This document shows, piece after piece, positions 1 to 7,456 of a DNA stretch of 52,597 nucleotides (its first letter is position 1; every line of letters begins with the position of its first letter). The stretch comes from DATAXI01 sp036266845 (GTDB lineage: Bacteria > Verrucomicrobiota > Verrucomicrobiia > Chthoniobacterales > Chthoniobacteraceae), in the NCBI GenBank assembly GCA_036266845.1, contig DATAXI010000264.1, positions 1 through 52,597 on the forward strand, given 5' to 3'. Below the pieces are notes generated by a model. That model was not told the DNA's origin and did no database searches. It was given only the letters and a program-made list of their open reading frames with translations. The position numbers were made by a program, and so were the translations under genes.

Positions 1-87
1 AGTGCCCCGCTGACGCGAGGCAATTACGCAGCCCTCAATTACACCCCTTGCAAAACCCCCTCAAACCCGCTTAAACAAACCCGCCCG

Positions 88-134
88 GGTGGTACATTTT
101 GAATCGACCCGCGGTGGTACACTTTGAAGTGACC
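88..134. repeat. Two 22-bp direct repeats, possible IS end remnant
   Basis: Two copies of a 22-mer (88-109 and 113-134, both GGTGGTACA.TTTGAA..GACC) lie head to tail with three bases between them; 19 of 22 positions agree. Closely spaced multiple terminal repeats of this kind are typical of IS21-family element ends, and I infer an IS remnant or the end of an IS lying left of the window. No transposase gene is visible here, so the assignment is weak. Confidence 0.35.
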
Positions 135-237
135 GGTGACACCATCATGAAATCGCTGCCCGTGTTCTCTGTGGAATTCGCTTCGGAATAGTCAATTTTG
201 GTTGGGGCGTGTGAGGGAAACGGGATTCTTGGCGGCA

Positions 238-350
238 TTGTTCGTGATACGCAGAGGTTCCTATCGAGCGTCCTACATTGGATAGCCTCACTTACATCCT
301 CAACTTTGATTTCTACCCCGCCCCGCCAGGTCAGCAATAGTCCGGGGCAC
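238..350 (-). pseudogene. Decayed comM/yifB 3'-end remnant (copy 1)
   Basis: The minus strand encodes VEDVSEAIQCRTLDRNLCV (about 250-304), which matches the C-terminus of the intact ComM/YifB protein at 8728-10263 (VEDVSEAIQYRTLDRNLWV). Upstream in gene order the match continues as RTIADLAG but in another reading frame, so a one-base indel lies near 310-325. The stop codon at the family's C-terminal position is lost. The fragment joins the start of an unrelated GAF-domain gene near 340-355. It is the most degraded of three copies of this gene end in the window. No translation start or N-terminal domain is present, so this is a relic, not a gene. Confidence 0.75.
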
Positions 351-477
351 TGAGGGCAATATCGCCGAACGCCTGCCCGGAGCGGGCATCGAGAATCTGG
401 TAGCGGCGCAGAGCTTCCAGGCGCTCTTCCTCATTGGAGGCAGAGGGCGATCACCGTTGTTTCCCGTTTCCGCTCAT
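347..477 (-). pseudogene. Truncated start of a GAF-domain signalling gene
   Basis: An ATG at 477 overlaps the stop of the hybrid kinase by four bases (ATGA), as expected for the next gene of that operon. The frame reads MSGNGKQR, then a TGA, then continues as NEEERLEALRRYQILD followed by QAFGDIALSA before running into the comM remnant and a stop. The EERL.ALRRY.ILD...E.AFDDI pattern is the well-known N-terminus of GAF-domain sensor kinases and related signalling proteins. I infer a fourth gene of the signalling operon that lost all but its first ~45 codons when the comM fragment was joined to it, and that also carries a nonsense codon. Recognition rests on this short motif only. Confidence 0.6.
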
Positions 478-2039
478 GGGCGGACTAGCTCACTCGCATC
501 GAGCATTTCACGCACCTTGCGGGCGAGAATTGCCGGCGTGTATGGTTTTCGTAAGAATGCGACGTCCGACTCCAGCACACCGTGCCGAGAAATGGCGTCG
601 TCCGGGTAGCCCGATGTGAACAGCACTTGAAGATCGGGATAGCCTATCTTCAGCCACTCCGCCATTGCCGCCCCGCCCATCTCCGGCATAATGACGTCGG
701 TAACTACAAGTCGAATGGGCGATCCCTCATGCGCGCGCACCACGTGCAGCGCCTCCTGACCGTTCGATGCCGACAGCACTTCATATCCGAGGCTTTCCAA
801 TACCCCGCGAGCGAGGTGTCTCACCGCCGGCTCGTCTTCCACAATCAGCAAGGTTTCGGACCCGCGGGGCATCGGGAGGTTCCGTACCGGCTCGCCTGAA
901 AGGATTGCCTGTTGGTCGATCCGCGGAAGGTGAATAGAAAAAGTAGTTCCCCTGCCAATCTCACTGAAGACGGCGATGTAACCGCCGCACTGTTGAATGA
1001 TGGTCTGACAGGTCGCGAGGCCCAGGCCGGTGCCTTTCCCTTTAGGCTTGGTTGTGAAAAACGCCTCGAACAACCGGGCCTTTACATCGTCAGTCATACC
1101 GCTTCCGGTGTCGCTGACACTCAGCAGCACATAGTCGCCCGCTTTTCCTCCCGTGTCCGCCAGTGCCTGGGCATCGTCGAGCGTCACTTTTGTTGTTGCA
1201 ATCGTAATTCTCCCCCCATGGGGCATCGCGTCCCGGGCATTGACCACGAGGTTCATCACCACCTGTCCGATATAACCGCTATCCGCCTTGATATTTCCGA
1301 CTCCCGGGCCGAGAGCCATTGTGATCTCGATATTTTCGTCCACCAGCCGCCTCAACATCTTGTCCATATCCCTCACTATCTCATTAATATCCAGCACGAC
1401 GGCATGCACCGTTTCCTTGCGGCTGAAAACGAGCAGTTGCCGCGTCAAGCCCGCAGCCCGCTCCGTCGCATGGCCGATCTCCTCTGTGTATCCCATCAGC
1501 GGACTGCCCGGGGGAAGCGCCGCGCTGAGCAGATCGCTGGAAAACATAATGATCGCCAGCATGTTATTAAAATCATGCGCCACTCCGCCTGCAAGTTGGC
1601 CCACTACCTCCATCTTCTGCGCCTCGATGAATTGCGCCTCCAGCCGCTTCCGATCGGCCCTCTCTTCGACCTCCCGCATCGCGCGCCGCACGGCCGGCGC
1701 CAGCCGGCTCAGCCGCTCTTTTAAGACATAATCCGTAGCTCCGCTCTTGAGCGCATCGATGGCCAGTTCCTCACCCAGCGTCCCGGAGACAAGTATAACC
1801 GGCAATTCAGGCCATTTGGCCCGCGTAATTGCGAGGGCGGAGAGGCCATCGAATGAGGGAAGCGAGAAATCCGAAAGAATCAAATCTATGCCCCCCTTCT
1901 CAAGTTCCATCACGAAATCATCGCGCGTTTCAACGCGCACTATCGCGCAGGAGAGCCCTTCGGCTTCAAACGTGGACGCAATCAGCATCGCATCGTTCGG
2001 ATCATCCTCTAGATGAAGAATTACGAGTGCCCGTTCCAT
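474..2039 (-). CDS. Hybrid histidine kinase, REC-HisKA-HATPase-REC
   Basis: This 521-residue soluble protein has four domains in order. The first is a receiver at about 5-120 with the acidic pair ED at 11-12 and likely phosphoacceptor D57. Next come a dimerisation/phosphoacceptor domain with H155 in GGVAHDFNN and an ATPase domain at about 250-372 with the N-box NLVVNARDAMP, the DTGSGM box and the GKGTGLGL box. The last is a second receiver at about 395-510 with D448 in VVTDVIMPEMGG. No membrane segment or signal peptide is visible, so it acts in the cytoplasm. The receiver-first layout suits a kinase that is itself controlled by phosphotransfer. It starts three bases after the stop of the upstream response regulator and is part of a minus-strand operon with it and the PAS kinase. 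The output target is unknown. Confidence 0.93.
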   Translation of the reverse strand: MERALVILHLEDDPNDAMLIASTFEAEGLSCAIVRVETRDDFVMELEKGGIDLILSDFSLPSFDGLSALAITRAKWPELPVILVSGTLGEELAIDALKSGATDYVLKERLSRLAPAVRRAMREVEERADRKRLEAQFIEAQKMEVVGQLAGGVAHDFNNMLAIIMFSSDLLSAALPPGSPLMGYTEEIGHATERAAGLTRQLLVFSRKETVHAVVLDINEIVRDMDKMLRRLVDENIEITMALGPGVGNIKADSGYIGQVVMNLVVNARDAMPHGGRITIATTKVTLDDAQALADTGGKAGDYVLLSVSDTGSGMTDDVKARLFEAFFTTKPKGKGTGLGLATCQTIIQQCGGYIAVFSEIGRGTTFSIHLPRIDQQAILSGEPVRNLPMPRGSETLLIVEDEPAVRHLARGVLESLGYEVLSASNGQEALHVVRAHEGSPIRLVVTDVIMPEMGGAAMAEWLKIGYPDLQVLFTSGYPDDAISRHGVLESDVAFLRKPYTPAILARKVREMLDASELVRP

Positions 2040-2042
2040 CTA

Positions 2043-2540
2043 TCAGATTTCCTCCACACCCGCGGCTGCCGCCGACGGTTCTTCGATTTCTTCATGCACG
2101 GGCACCTCGTTGATGATCGCCCAGAAGACTCCAAGCTGCTTGATGGCGTTGATGAACTCCGAGAAATTCACCGGCTTCACGACGTAGGCGTTGCAACCGG
2201 TCCGGTAGAACTCCAATAGGTCCGGCGTTTCGCGCGAGGAGGTGAGCACCACGACGGGGATCATCTTCAAGCGACTGTCGGTTTTCATCGTTGTCAAGAC
2301 TTCCAACCCATTGAGCTTTGGCATCTTGTTATCGAGCAGCACGACGACCGGATCTCCCTCTGGCCGCGTCTTGAATTTCCCCCGGCGATAGAGATAGTCC
2401 AGAGCCTCGGCGCCGTTGTCCACGACCGCAACCGTCCTGTCCAGATGGTACTCCTGCAATGCCGCCAAGGTAAGTTCCACATCACGCGGATCATCCTCGA
2501 CCAACAGGATTTTTTTTACGTTCGCAATGCTTCCATTCAT
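2043..2540 (-). CDS. CheY/Rcp1-like single-domain response regulator
   Basis: A receiver-only protein of 165 residues. The acidic cluster EDD is near 15-17, the phosphoacceptor is D70 in VVVLLDNKMPKLNG, the switch T/S lies in VVLTSS, and the conserved lysine is in YVVKPVNF. The long loop before the phosphoacceptor strand (YRRGKF) is typical of the Rcp1-type regulators that partner phytochrome and PAS/GAF kinases. I chose the ATG at 2540 because it overlaps the stop of the upstream PAS kinase as ATGA. A longer in-frame start at 2612 would run back into kinase sequence. It probably relays phosphate between the flanking kinases. There is no output domain. Confidence 0.92.
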   Translation of the reverse strand: MNGSIANVKKILLVEDDPRDVELTLAALQEYHLDRTVAVVDNGAEALDYLYRRGKFKTRPEGDPVVVLLDNKMPKLNGLEVLTTMKTDSRLKMIPVVVLTSSRETPDLLEFYRTGCNAYVVKPVNFSEFINAIKQLGVFWAIINEVPVHEEIEEPSAAAAGVEEI

Positions 2541-4036
2541 TTGCTTGGCGGTTGGCCGGTCGGGATTGAAAAGTAAAAGGTTGCGCCTCCATCCACGATA
2601 CCTTCCGCCCACGCCCGTCCCCCATGCCGGTGGATGATGCGTTGGACATTCGCAAGTCCGATGCCGGTCCCCTCGAACTCAGCCTGCGTATGGAGGCGTT
2701 GAAAGACCCCGAATAGCTTATTGGCGTAGCGTGGATCAAACCCTGCCCCATTATCGCGAATCGATATCACGGTCTCGCCTTCGCTGCCAGAGATGTGACC
2801 GATTTCGATTTTTGCGTGGGCGCGACCGTGGGTGAACTTGAGCGCATTTGAAATGAGATTTACCAGCACCATTCGCAACAGGGAACGGTCTCCCCGCACA
2901 ACGGGCAGCTTCCGGATATCCCATGTAATCGTCCTGCCTTTTGTCTCCTGCTGAAAATCGCTCAAAGTTTCTCCTACCAATTCCTCAAGATTGACCTCCG
3001 TCTTTTGCATCGGGGATTTTCCGACGCGGGAGAAAGTCAAGAGATCGTCGATCAGACTCCCCATCCGTTCCGCCGCCTCTGAAATGCTCCCGAGGTGGCG
3101 ATTGCCTTTCTCGGACAGCGATGCCCCGGCGTCCATCTTCAACAAATCCGCAAAGCCCAGAATATGGCGTAGCGGCCCGCGCAAATCATGGGAGACGGAA
3201 TAACTAAACGCCTCCAGTTCCTCGTTCGCGATTTGCAATTGAGCGGTGCGTTCCGCCACTCGCTGCTCCAATTCCACATTGAGACGCAGGATCTCGCCCT
3301 CCGCGCGTTTCCGTTCCGTGATGTCGCGTATGTTGCATCGGATCATTGTCTTATCACCGGACTGATACACGTTGCTCACCAAGTCCACTGCAATGCGCCG
3401 ACCGTCTCTCGTCTCCAAAGAAAGGTCGTCGTAGCTGACGATTCCCTGCAGTTTGATCCGCTCCAGCATCCCCTCGATGGGCTCGACGTTCCTGAAAGGA
3501 CCCAGATCGCCGATGGTCTTGTAGATCATTTCGGCGTGCGTAAAACCGAGGAGGTTGAAAAGGAAGGGGTTCACATCGTTGATGCGCCCGGTCTCCACGT
3601 CCAGAATCAGGATGCCATCCGTCGCCGCCTCGAAAAGCCGCCGGTATCTCAGTTCCGATTCGCGGATCGTCTGCTCGCTCCGTTCCGTACGCGCCTCGGC
3701 CTGTTCTGTCCGGTTCTCCGCCTGTTCCATACGCGTCTCAGCTTGCTCCGTACGCGCTTCGGCCTGCTCCGTCCGGGACTCGGCTTGCTCCGTTCGCGTC
3801 TCTGCCTGCTCCATCCGCGTTTCGGCCTGTTCGGTTCGCGTTTCGGCCTGTTCAGTTCGCGTCTTCGCCTGTGCTGTCCGGCTCTCTGCCTGTTCCGTCC
3901 GGATTTCAGCCCGCTCGACGCGCAGATCGCGTCCGATCTGACTTGCGCCCGGGTCATTCTCTCGGGCGAGTATCGAGGCTGGTTCGCTCGTAGCTGATTT
4001 CCGCCTCTCCGTGAAGGTTGAGTCCTCGATGTTCAT
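2537..4036 (-). CDS. PAS-domain histidine kinase with heptad-repeat coiled coil
   Basis: About 499 residues from the chosen start (MNIEDST). Residues 39-122 are about twelve heptads of the form RTEQAE[TSA], predicted to form a highly charged coiled coil. A PAS domain with a C-terminal PAC segment follows at about 131-245 (ATDGILILD ... IRDITERKRA). A second short coiled coil leads to a HisKA domain with H283 in SYSVSHDLRGPLRH, and the ATPase domain shows NLISNALKFTHG, DNGAGFDP and GTGIGLANVQ. This is the bacteriophytochrome-type kinase core that usually partners an Rcp1-like regulator, which is indeed the next gene. No transmembrane segment is seen. The open frame extends to 4171, but that part is low-complexity and lacks a good start; the true start is uncertain. 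It is transcribed divergently from the LysR gene. Confidence 0.9.
   Translation of the reverse strand: MNIEDSTFTERRKSATSEPASILARENDPGASQIGRDLRVERAEIRTEQAESRTAQAKTRTEQAETRTEQAETRMEQAETRTEQAESRTEQAEARTEQAETRMEQAENRTEQAEARTERSEQTIRESELRYRRLFEAATDGILILDVETGRINDVNPFLFNLLGFTHAEMIYKTIGDLGPFRNVEPIEGMLERIKLQGIVSYDDLSLETRDGRRIAVDLVSNVYQSGDKTMIRCNIRDITERKRAEGEILRLNVELEQRVAERTAQLQIANEELEAFSYSVSHDLRGPLRHILGFADLLKMDAGASLSEKGNRHLGSISEAAERMGSLIDDLLTFSRVGKSPMQKTEVNLEELVGETLSDFQQETKGRTITWDIRKLPVVRGDRSLLRMVLVNLISNALKFTHGRAHAKIEIGHISGSEGETVISIRDNGAGFDPRYANKLFGVFQRLHTQAEFEGTGIGLANVQRIIHRHGGRAWAEGIVDGGATFYFSIPTGQPPSK
3671..3922 (-). repeat. 21-bp tandem repeat array (about 12 units) inside kinase gene
   Basis: Twelve consecutive 21-bp units encode heptads of consensus RTEQAET, with T/M at position 2 and T/S/A/N at position 7. 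The unit length keeps the reading frame, so unit gain or loss would change coiled-coil length by one heptad at a time without breaking the kinase. The units differ at a few positions, so the array is not perfectly homogeneous. Confidence 0.9.
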
Positions 4037-4337
4037 AGGGGGGTCGCGAATGGGGCGGAATTGGCCGAAATGGAATACCAGATTGCGTTTTGGAATCGTG
4101 ACGTTCTGGCACTTCCTTCCTCGTGAAATCCGAGAACTGATTGACTGCCACGTACAGACTCGAACTCCCATAAATATACCAAGGATTGAAAGTTTGGGCC
4201 AATACCTCCGGCGTCAAGGAACCATCGCTGAAGGCTATGGGTAATCCGGGGGTTCCCCAAGCTCAATGTGTCCATCCTCCCCAGTTCAGCTCAAATTTGT
4301 GATAGCTATTGGCTATGGGTGCGCGATACTGTCGCGA

Positions 4338-5228
4338 ATGGAGCTTCGCCACTTGCGCTATTTTGCCGCCGTCGCGGAAGCGCTCAGCTTCACCAAGGCC
4401 GCCAAGAAACTGCGGCTCGCCCAGCCTTCGCTCACGCGGCAGGTGCGGAATCTGGAAAACGAGATCGGTGTGCGGTTGCTCGACCGCTCGAACAACCGGG
4501 TCACTCTTACCGACGAAGGGCGGCTGTTTCTGTTTGAATCGAAAAAGCTCCTGGCATCGTGCGCCGATATCGTTGCAGCGGTGCAACGCATGAGCCACGG
4601 AGAAAGCTCCGCACTCAATATCGGTTACGTCGCCAACATTCGCTACGGGCTGCTGCCGGCAACTCTGGGAGCATTCCGGAAACTATCGCCAGGCGTGGCG
4701 CTCAATCTTTTCGACATGACCAGCGCCGAGCAATTCCTGGCGCTCGACAGCCGCAAAATCGACCTCGGTTTCGTCGGGCTGCGCCCCGCGCTCTCCACCC
4801 ACTCTTTGCTCTCCGAATGCGTGGCTCGCGATACGATGTTCGTCGCACTCGCAAGCCGCCATCCGCTGGCGAAAAGGGCAAATGTCAGGCTTGCCGACCT
4901 CGCATCGCAATTCTTCGTTGGCATGTCTGCGAAAACTCATCCCGGCGCCCGGGAGTGGCTGACGGAAACCTGCCGGGGGGCTGGAATCGATGGGAGGATT
5001 TTGCAGGAGGCGGACAATGAGCCGACGGTGATCCGGTTTGTTGCCGCCGGGCTGGGCGTGGCGCTTTTGCCTCGGCAGATCGCCGGGCTTGCGCATGAAG
5101 GGGTGGTCTTTCGCCCGCTTGTCCCGCCACTCCTCCGCGAATCGACCATCGCCTGGCGCGCGGACAATCCCTCGAAGCCGCTCAAGGACTACATTCAAAT
5201 CGTGAAAGAACTGTCGCAAAACGCCTGA
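4338..5228 (+). CDS. LysR-family transcriptional regulator
   Basis: A 296-residue LysR-type regulator of normal family length. The N-terminal winged helix-turn-helix (about 1-60) carries the family signature ELRHLRYFAAVAE, FTKAAKKLRLAQPSLTRQV and LE.E.G..LLDR. A periplasmic-binding-like effector domain follows (about 90-290). I chose the ATG at 4338 (MELRHL), the usual family start; the frame is open back to 4266. It is divergent from the PAS-kinase operon, so the ~300-bp space 4037-4337 probably holds both promoters and its own operator. The effector and target genes cannot be read from the sequence. Closest in style to CatR/BenM-type regulators, but I would not assign a regulon. Confidence 0.95.
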   Translation: MELRHLRYFAAVAEALSFTKAAKKLRLAQPSLTRQVRNLENEIGVRLLDRSNNRVTLTDEGRLFLFESKKLLASCADIVAAVQRMSHGESSALNIGYVANIRYGLLPATLGAFRKLSPGVALNLFDMTSAEQFLALDSRKIDLGFVGLRPALSTHSLLSECVARDTMFVALASRHPLAKRANVRLADLASQFFVGMSAKTHPGAREWLTETCRGAGIDGRILQEADNEPTVIRFVAAGLGVALLPRQIAGLAHEGVVFRPLVPPLLRESTIAWRADNPSKPLKDYIQIVKELSQNA

Positions 5229-5471
5229 CTCCCGGGCTTGGTTAAGTCGGCCAGTGAAGGACGAGCTACATCGATTCCGGTTACCAAATATAGCGAATCT
5301 CAACGGATGAATTCTTTTCGCGGCAGCGGTTCGCGGAATTCTCCATTTCATTGGAATGGGATTATGGTAAAGACGTTAGCTTTCATGGTCGCCGCAGTTT
5401 CAGTTATCAGAGGCAAGCCGATCCATTCACACTCGCAAAGACCGAAATCACCCTTAATGCTCTGTTTTGAC

Positions 5472-5945
5472 TTATACCCAGAGGTTCCGGTCCAGCGTGC
5501 GGTATTGGATCGCCTCGCTGACATCGTCGGCTTCTATCTTCTCGCGGCCGGCGAGGTCTGCGATGGTGCGGGCTACTTTGAGGATGCGGTCGTAGGCGCG
5601 GGCGCTGAAGTTGAGAGCGGACATGGCGTTGCGGAGGAGTTCGTCGGATTCCCCGGTGAGATGGCAATGCTCTTTTGACTGGCGGGAGGTCATGCGGGCG
5701 TTGCAGGTGGTTTTTCCGGCGCCGAAACGCTCCTGTTGAATGCGGCGGGCCGTCTCGACGCGGGCGCGGATGGGTTCGCTCGGTTCGCCGGGGGCTTTGC
5801 CGGAGAGTTCGTTGTAAGTGACGGCGGGGACCTCGATGCGGTCGAGCAGCGGGCCGCTGATGCGCTGGCGGTAACGCTGGACGGCGACGGTCCCACAGCG
5901 GCACTCGCGGCGGGGATCGCCAGAGTAGCCGCAGGGGCATGGGTT
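5472..5945 (-). pseudogene. 5'-truncated comM/yifB copy (copy 2)
   Basis: The minus strand matches residues ~351-511 of the intact ComM/YifB gene at 8728-10263, from the NPCPCGY cysteine motif to the shared C-terminus YRTLDRNLWV. A 12-bp deletion between two CGATG direct repeats removes four residues (DLHI). Homology stops abruptly at 5945 (..catgggtt), where the XRE gene region begins. The ATPase core with the Walker motifs is absent, so the product could not be functional as an ATPase. About 345 bp next to the break are nearly identical to the intact gene, while the last ~130 bp differ at many, mostly synonymous, sites. An upstream frame is open to 6068 but is unrelated sequence. Confidence 0.9.
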
Positions 5946-5993
5946 GCGTTGCCATTTTGCTATGTGCGCCTGAAGGGGGAGAAGCCGAAAGCC

Positions 5994-6401
5994 ATGGCAT
6001 ATCCGAAGGATGTTGTGTCGATTGGTAATGCAATTCGGGCGCGTCGGCTGGATTTGGGACTGCTGCAAAAGACCGTAGCAGAGGTGATCGGCTGTGAAAA
6101 CTTAACTATCGTCAATTGGGAAAAAAACCACACCAAGCCGCGCATCAATCACATGGCCGGAGTGGTCAAATTCTTGGGCTTCGACCCATTCCCAAAAGGA
6201 GACACTTTGGCGCAACGGTTGGTCAATCATCGCAAGGCTCTTGGCGTTGCCCAAAAGGATTTTGCCGGACAACTCGGCGTCGATCCGAGTTCTCTTGCTA
6301 GGTGGGAGCGTGGAGAGAGATCTCCAAAAGGGCGCTTTCTCAAAGCCGTTGCGCTTGTAATAGAGGGGTTTCAACAACTTCCAAAAGGAGTTCGGGCCTA
6401 G
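5994..6401 (+). CDS. Solo XRE-family helix-turn-helix regulator
   Basis: About 135 residues with two helix-turn-helix-like halves. The first (about 10-60) reads IGNAIRARRLDLGLLQKTVA then NWEKNHTKPR; the second (about 70-125) reads RKALGVAQKDFAGQLGV then LARWERGERSP. Such small XRE proteins with a RRLDLGL.Q..VA motif are common solo regulators in accessory regions. The in-frame GTG at 5964 (VRLKGEKPKA) is a possible alternative start, because family members often carry a similar lead-in; the upstream open frame to 5736 is comM shadow. The gene begins only tens of bases from the comM copy-2 break and ends inside a repeat (6396-6427) that recurs at 8613. No target is known. Confidence 0.85.
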   Translation: MAYPKDVVSIGNAIRARRLDLGLLQKTVAEVIGCENLTIVNWEKNHTKPRINHMAGVVKFLGFDPFPKGDTLAQRLVNHRKALGVAQKDFAGQLGVDPSSLARWERGERSPKGRFLKAVALVIEGFQQLPKGVRA

Positions 6402-6427
6402 CGGCTCTGTTCCCTTTTGTCATTTGC
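6396..6427 (+). repeat. 32-bp direct repeat with hairpin, copy A
   Basis: GCCTAGCGGCTCTGTTCCC then TTTTGTCATTTGC. It matches 8613-8645 with a single extra C in the latter. The core GGCC/TAGC/GGCTC can fold into a short hairpin followed by a pyrimidine-rich stretch with four T. It contains the stop codon of the XRE gene. It may be a terminator-like element or a recombination site; the two copies bracket the exported-protein gene pair. Confidence 0.75.
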
Positions 6428-6776
6428 GCTTCAAAATGTCGAAAAAGCGCCTTCGCAAATAGTGGATTTTACAGAAGTCGGAGCCTGCTCTGTTACCTTT
6501 TTGACAAATGAGGTTGGATTAGGCTACGGTTCACGGCTTGACAGAATGCGTAGGAGCAGAAAAACAAGAGGAGATATCCAAAGAGAAAACACACCGTGTT
6601 TTCCCTCTATATCGGGCACGCAGAATGAGGAAAAGGTGAATTCTGGATCCCGGATGGAAAATATGCCGGGGCATTTTCGACGAAATCCCGTCTACTCCTC
6701 TGGGATGAATAGACCAATCCCTCTGAAACCATGTAATGAAGAATAAGTGATCGAGGCTTTAAGAGCAAGATAAACC
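6428..6776. other. Intergenic stretch, degenerate third repeat copy
   Basis: About 350 bases without a convincing gene. At 6480-6510 the sequence GAGCCTGCTCTGTTACC then TTTTTGACAAATG resembles the direct repeat at 6396 and 8613 with a shortened hairpin core (GAGC/CT/GCTC). A plus-strand frame at 6417-6746 is open, but its composition and lack of a start signal or similarity make it unlikely to be coding. The base composition is visibly richer in A and T than the surrounding chromosome. The promoter of the exported-protein pair is probably near its right end. Confidence 0.5.
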
Positions 6777-7385
6777 ATGAGAAAATCCAACTGGAAATGG
6801 CTGTTTTCGATACTCATATTAATGATTTGCAATGCAACGTTCGCGTCCCCGTTGCTGTTGAAATCGCCTGACGGCAATTACGAATTCAGCCTTCAACATT
6901 GCGATGACGGCACGGGAAAACATTGCCTTGTTCGAAAAGGCGAATTGATCTGGAGTGAGGCGGGCGGAAACCAAGCCGGGCTGGTGGCCGGCTGGTCGGC
7001 CGGCTCCGATCTGCTGATATTCGTGGAGCAGGACAGGATGTCCCTTAAACTCCTGTCGATCAAAGGCGAAAATGTTACCGCAACGAAACTCGATGTTCAG
7101 CCGCTATGCAAGGTCGGAGCAGCGGAGGTTCCATACGATTGGAATGCGGTCGGTCAGGGGAGTATTCCTCATGATCTGGTGAAGGAGCTAAAACCACTGG
7201 GGAAAAACACTTTCGGCGGGGTATATTTGCGGGCGCATTACGGAATCCGTGTGGCCGTGCCATTCAAACTTAAGATTGCGGTTACATCGATAGGTTCAGT
7301 CGAAGCAAAGTACCTCATCGGTAAGCCTCGCAGGTTAAAAAAATGGTCGGACGAAGTGCCGGCATATAGCGAACTGGCGAAATGA
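6777..7385 (+). CDS. Exported protein of unknown function
   Basis: A 202-residue protein that I do not recognise. Residues 1-23 look like a Sec signal peptide: a basic start (MRKSNWK), a hydrophobic stretch (LFSILILMICNA) and a likely cut after TFA-S. There is no lipobox cysteine at the cut. The mature part contains two cysteines close together (QHCDDGTGKHC) and a third further on. It has no membrane segment, so it is probably periplasmic or secreted. The next exported gene follows directly; the frame with its earliest ATG overlaps this stop by four bases, which suggests one transcript. The pair is AT-richer than its neighbours and lies between two copies of a 32/33-bp repeat, consistent with acquired DNA. 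Confidence 0.75.
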   Translation: MRKSNWKWLFSILILMICNATFASPLLLKSPDGNYEFSLQHCDDGTGKHCLVRKGELIWSEAGGNQAGLVAGWSAGSDLLIFVEQDRMSLKLLSIKGENVTATKLDVQPLCKVGAAEVPYDWNAVGQGSIPHDLVKELKPLGKNTFGGVYLRAHYGIRVAVPFKLKIAVTSIGSVEAKYLIGKPRRLKKWSDEVPAYSELAK

Positions 7386-7456
7386 ACGAAAGCACTTGCC
7401 AACCCGAAGAGAACGGGTCATTGGAGGACGATGGACGAATATTTGGAAAATCCCGA

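Noticed and set aside
71..337. 88-residue minus-strand gene
   Set aside because: The conserved part is only a comM C-terminal remnant and the rest is unrelated downstream sequence.
3671..3922. Possible CRISPR-like array
   Set aside because: Units are adjacent 21-mers without spacers and keep a reading frame in a kinase gene; this is a protein-coding tandem repeat.
6417..6746. 109-residue open frame after the XRE gene
   Set aside because: No start signal, no family, and it crosses a repeat; probably non-coding.
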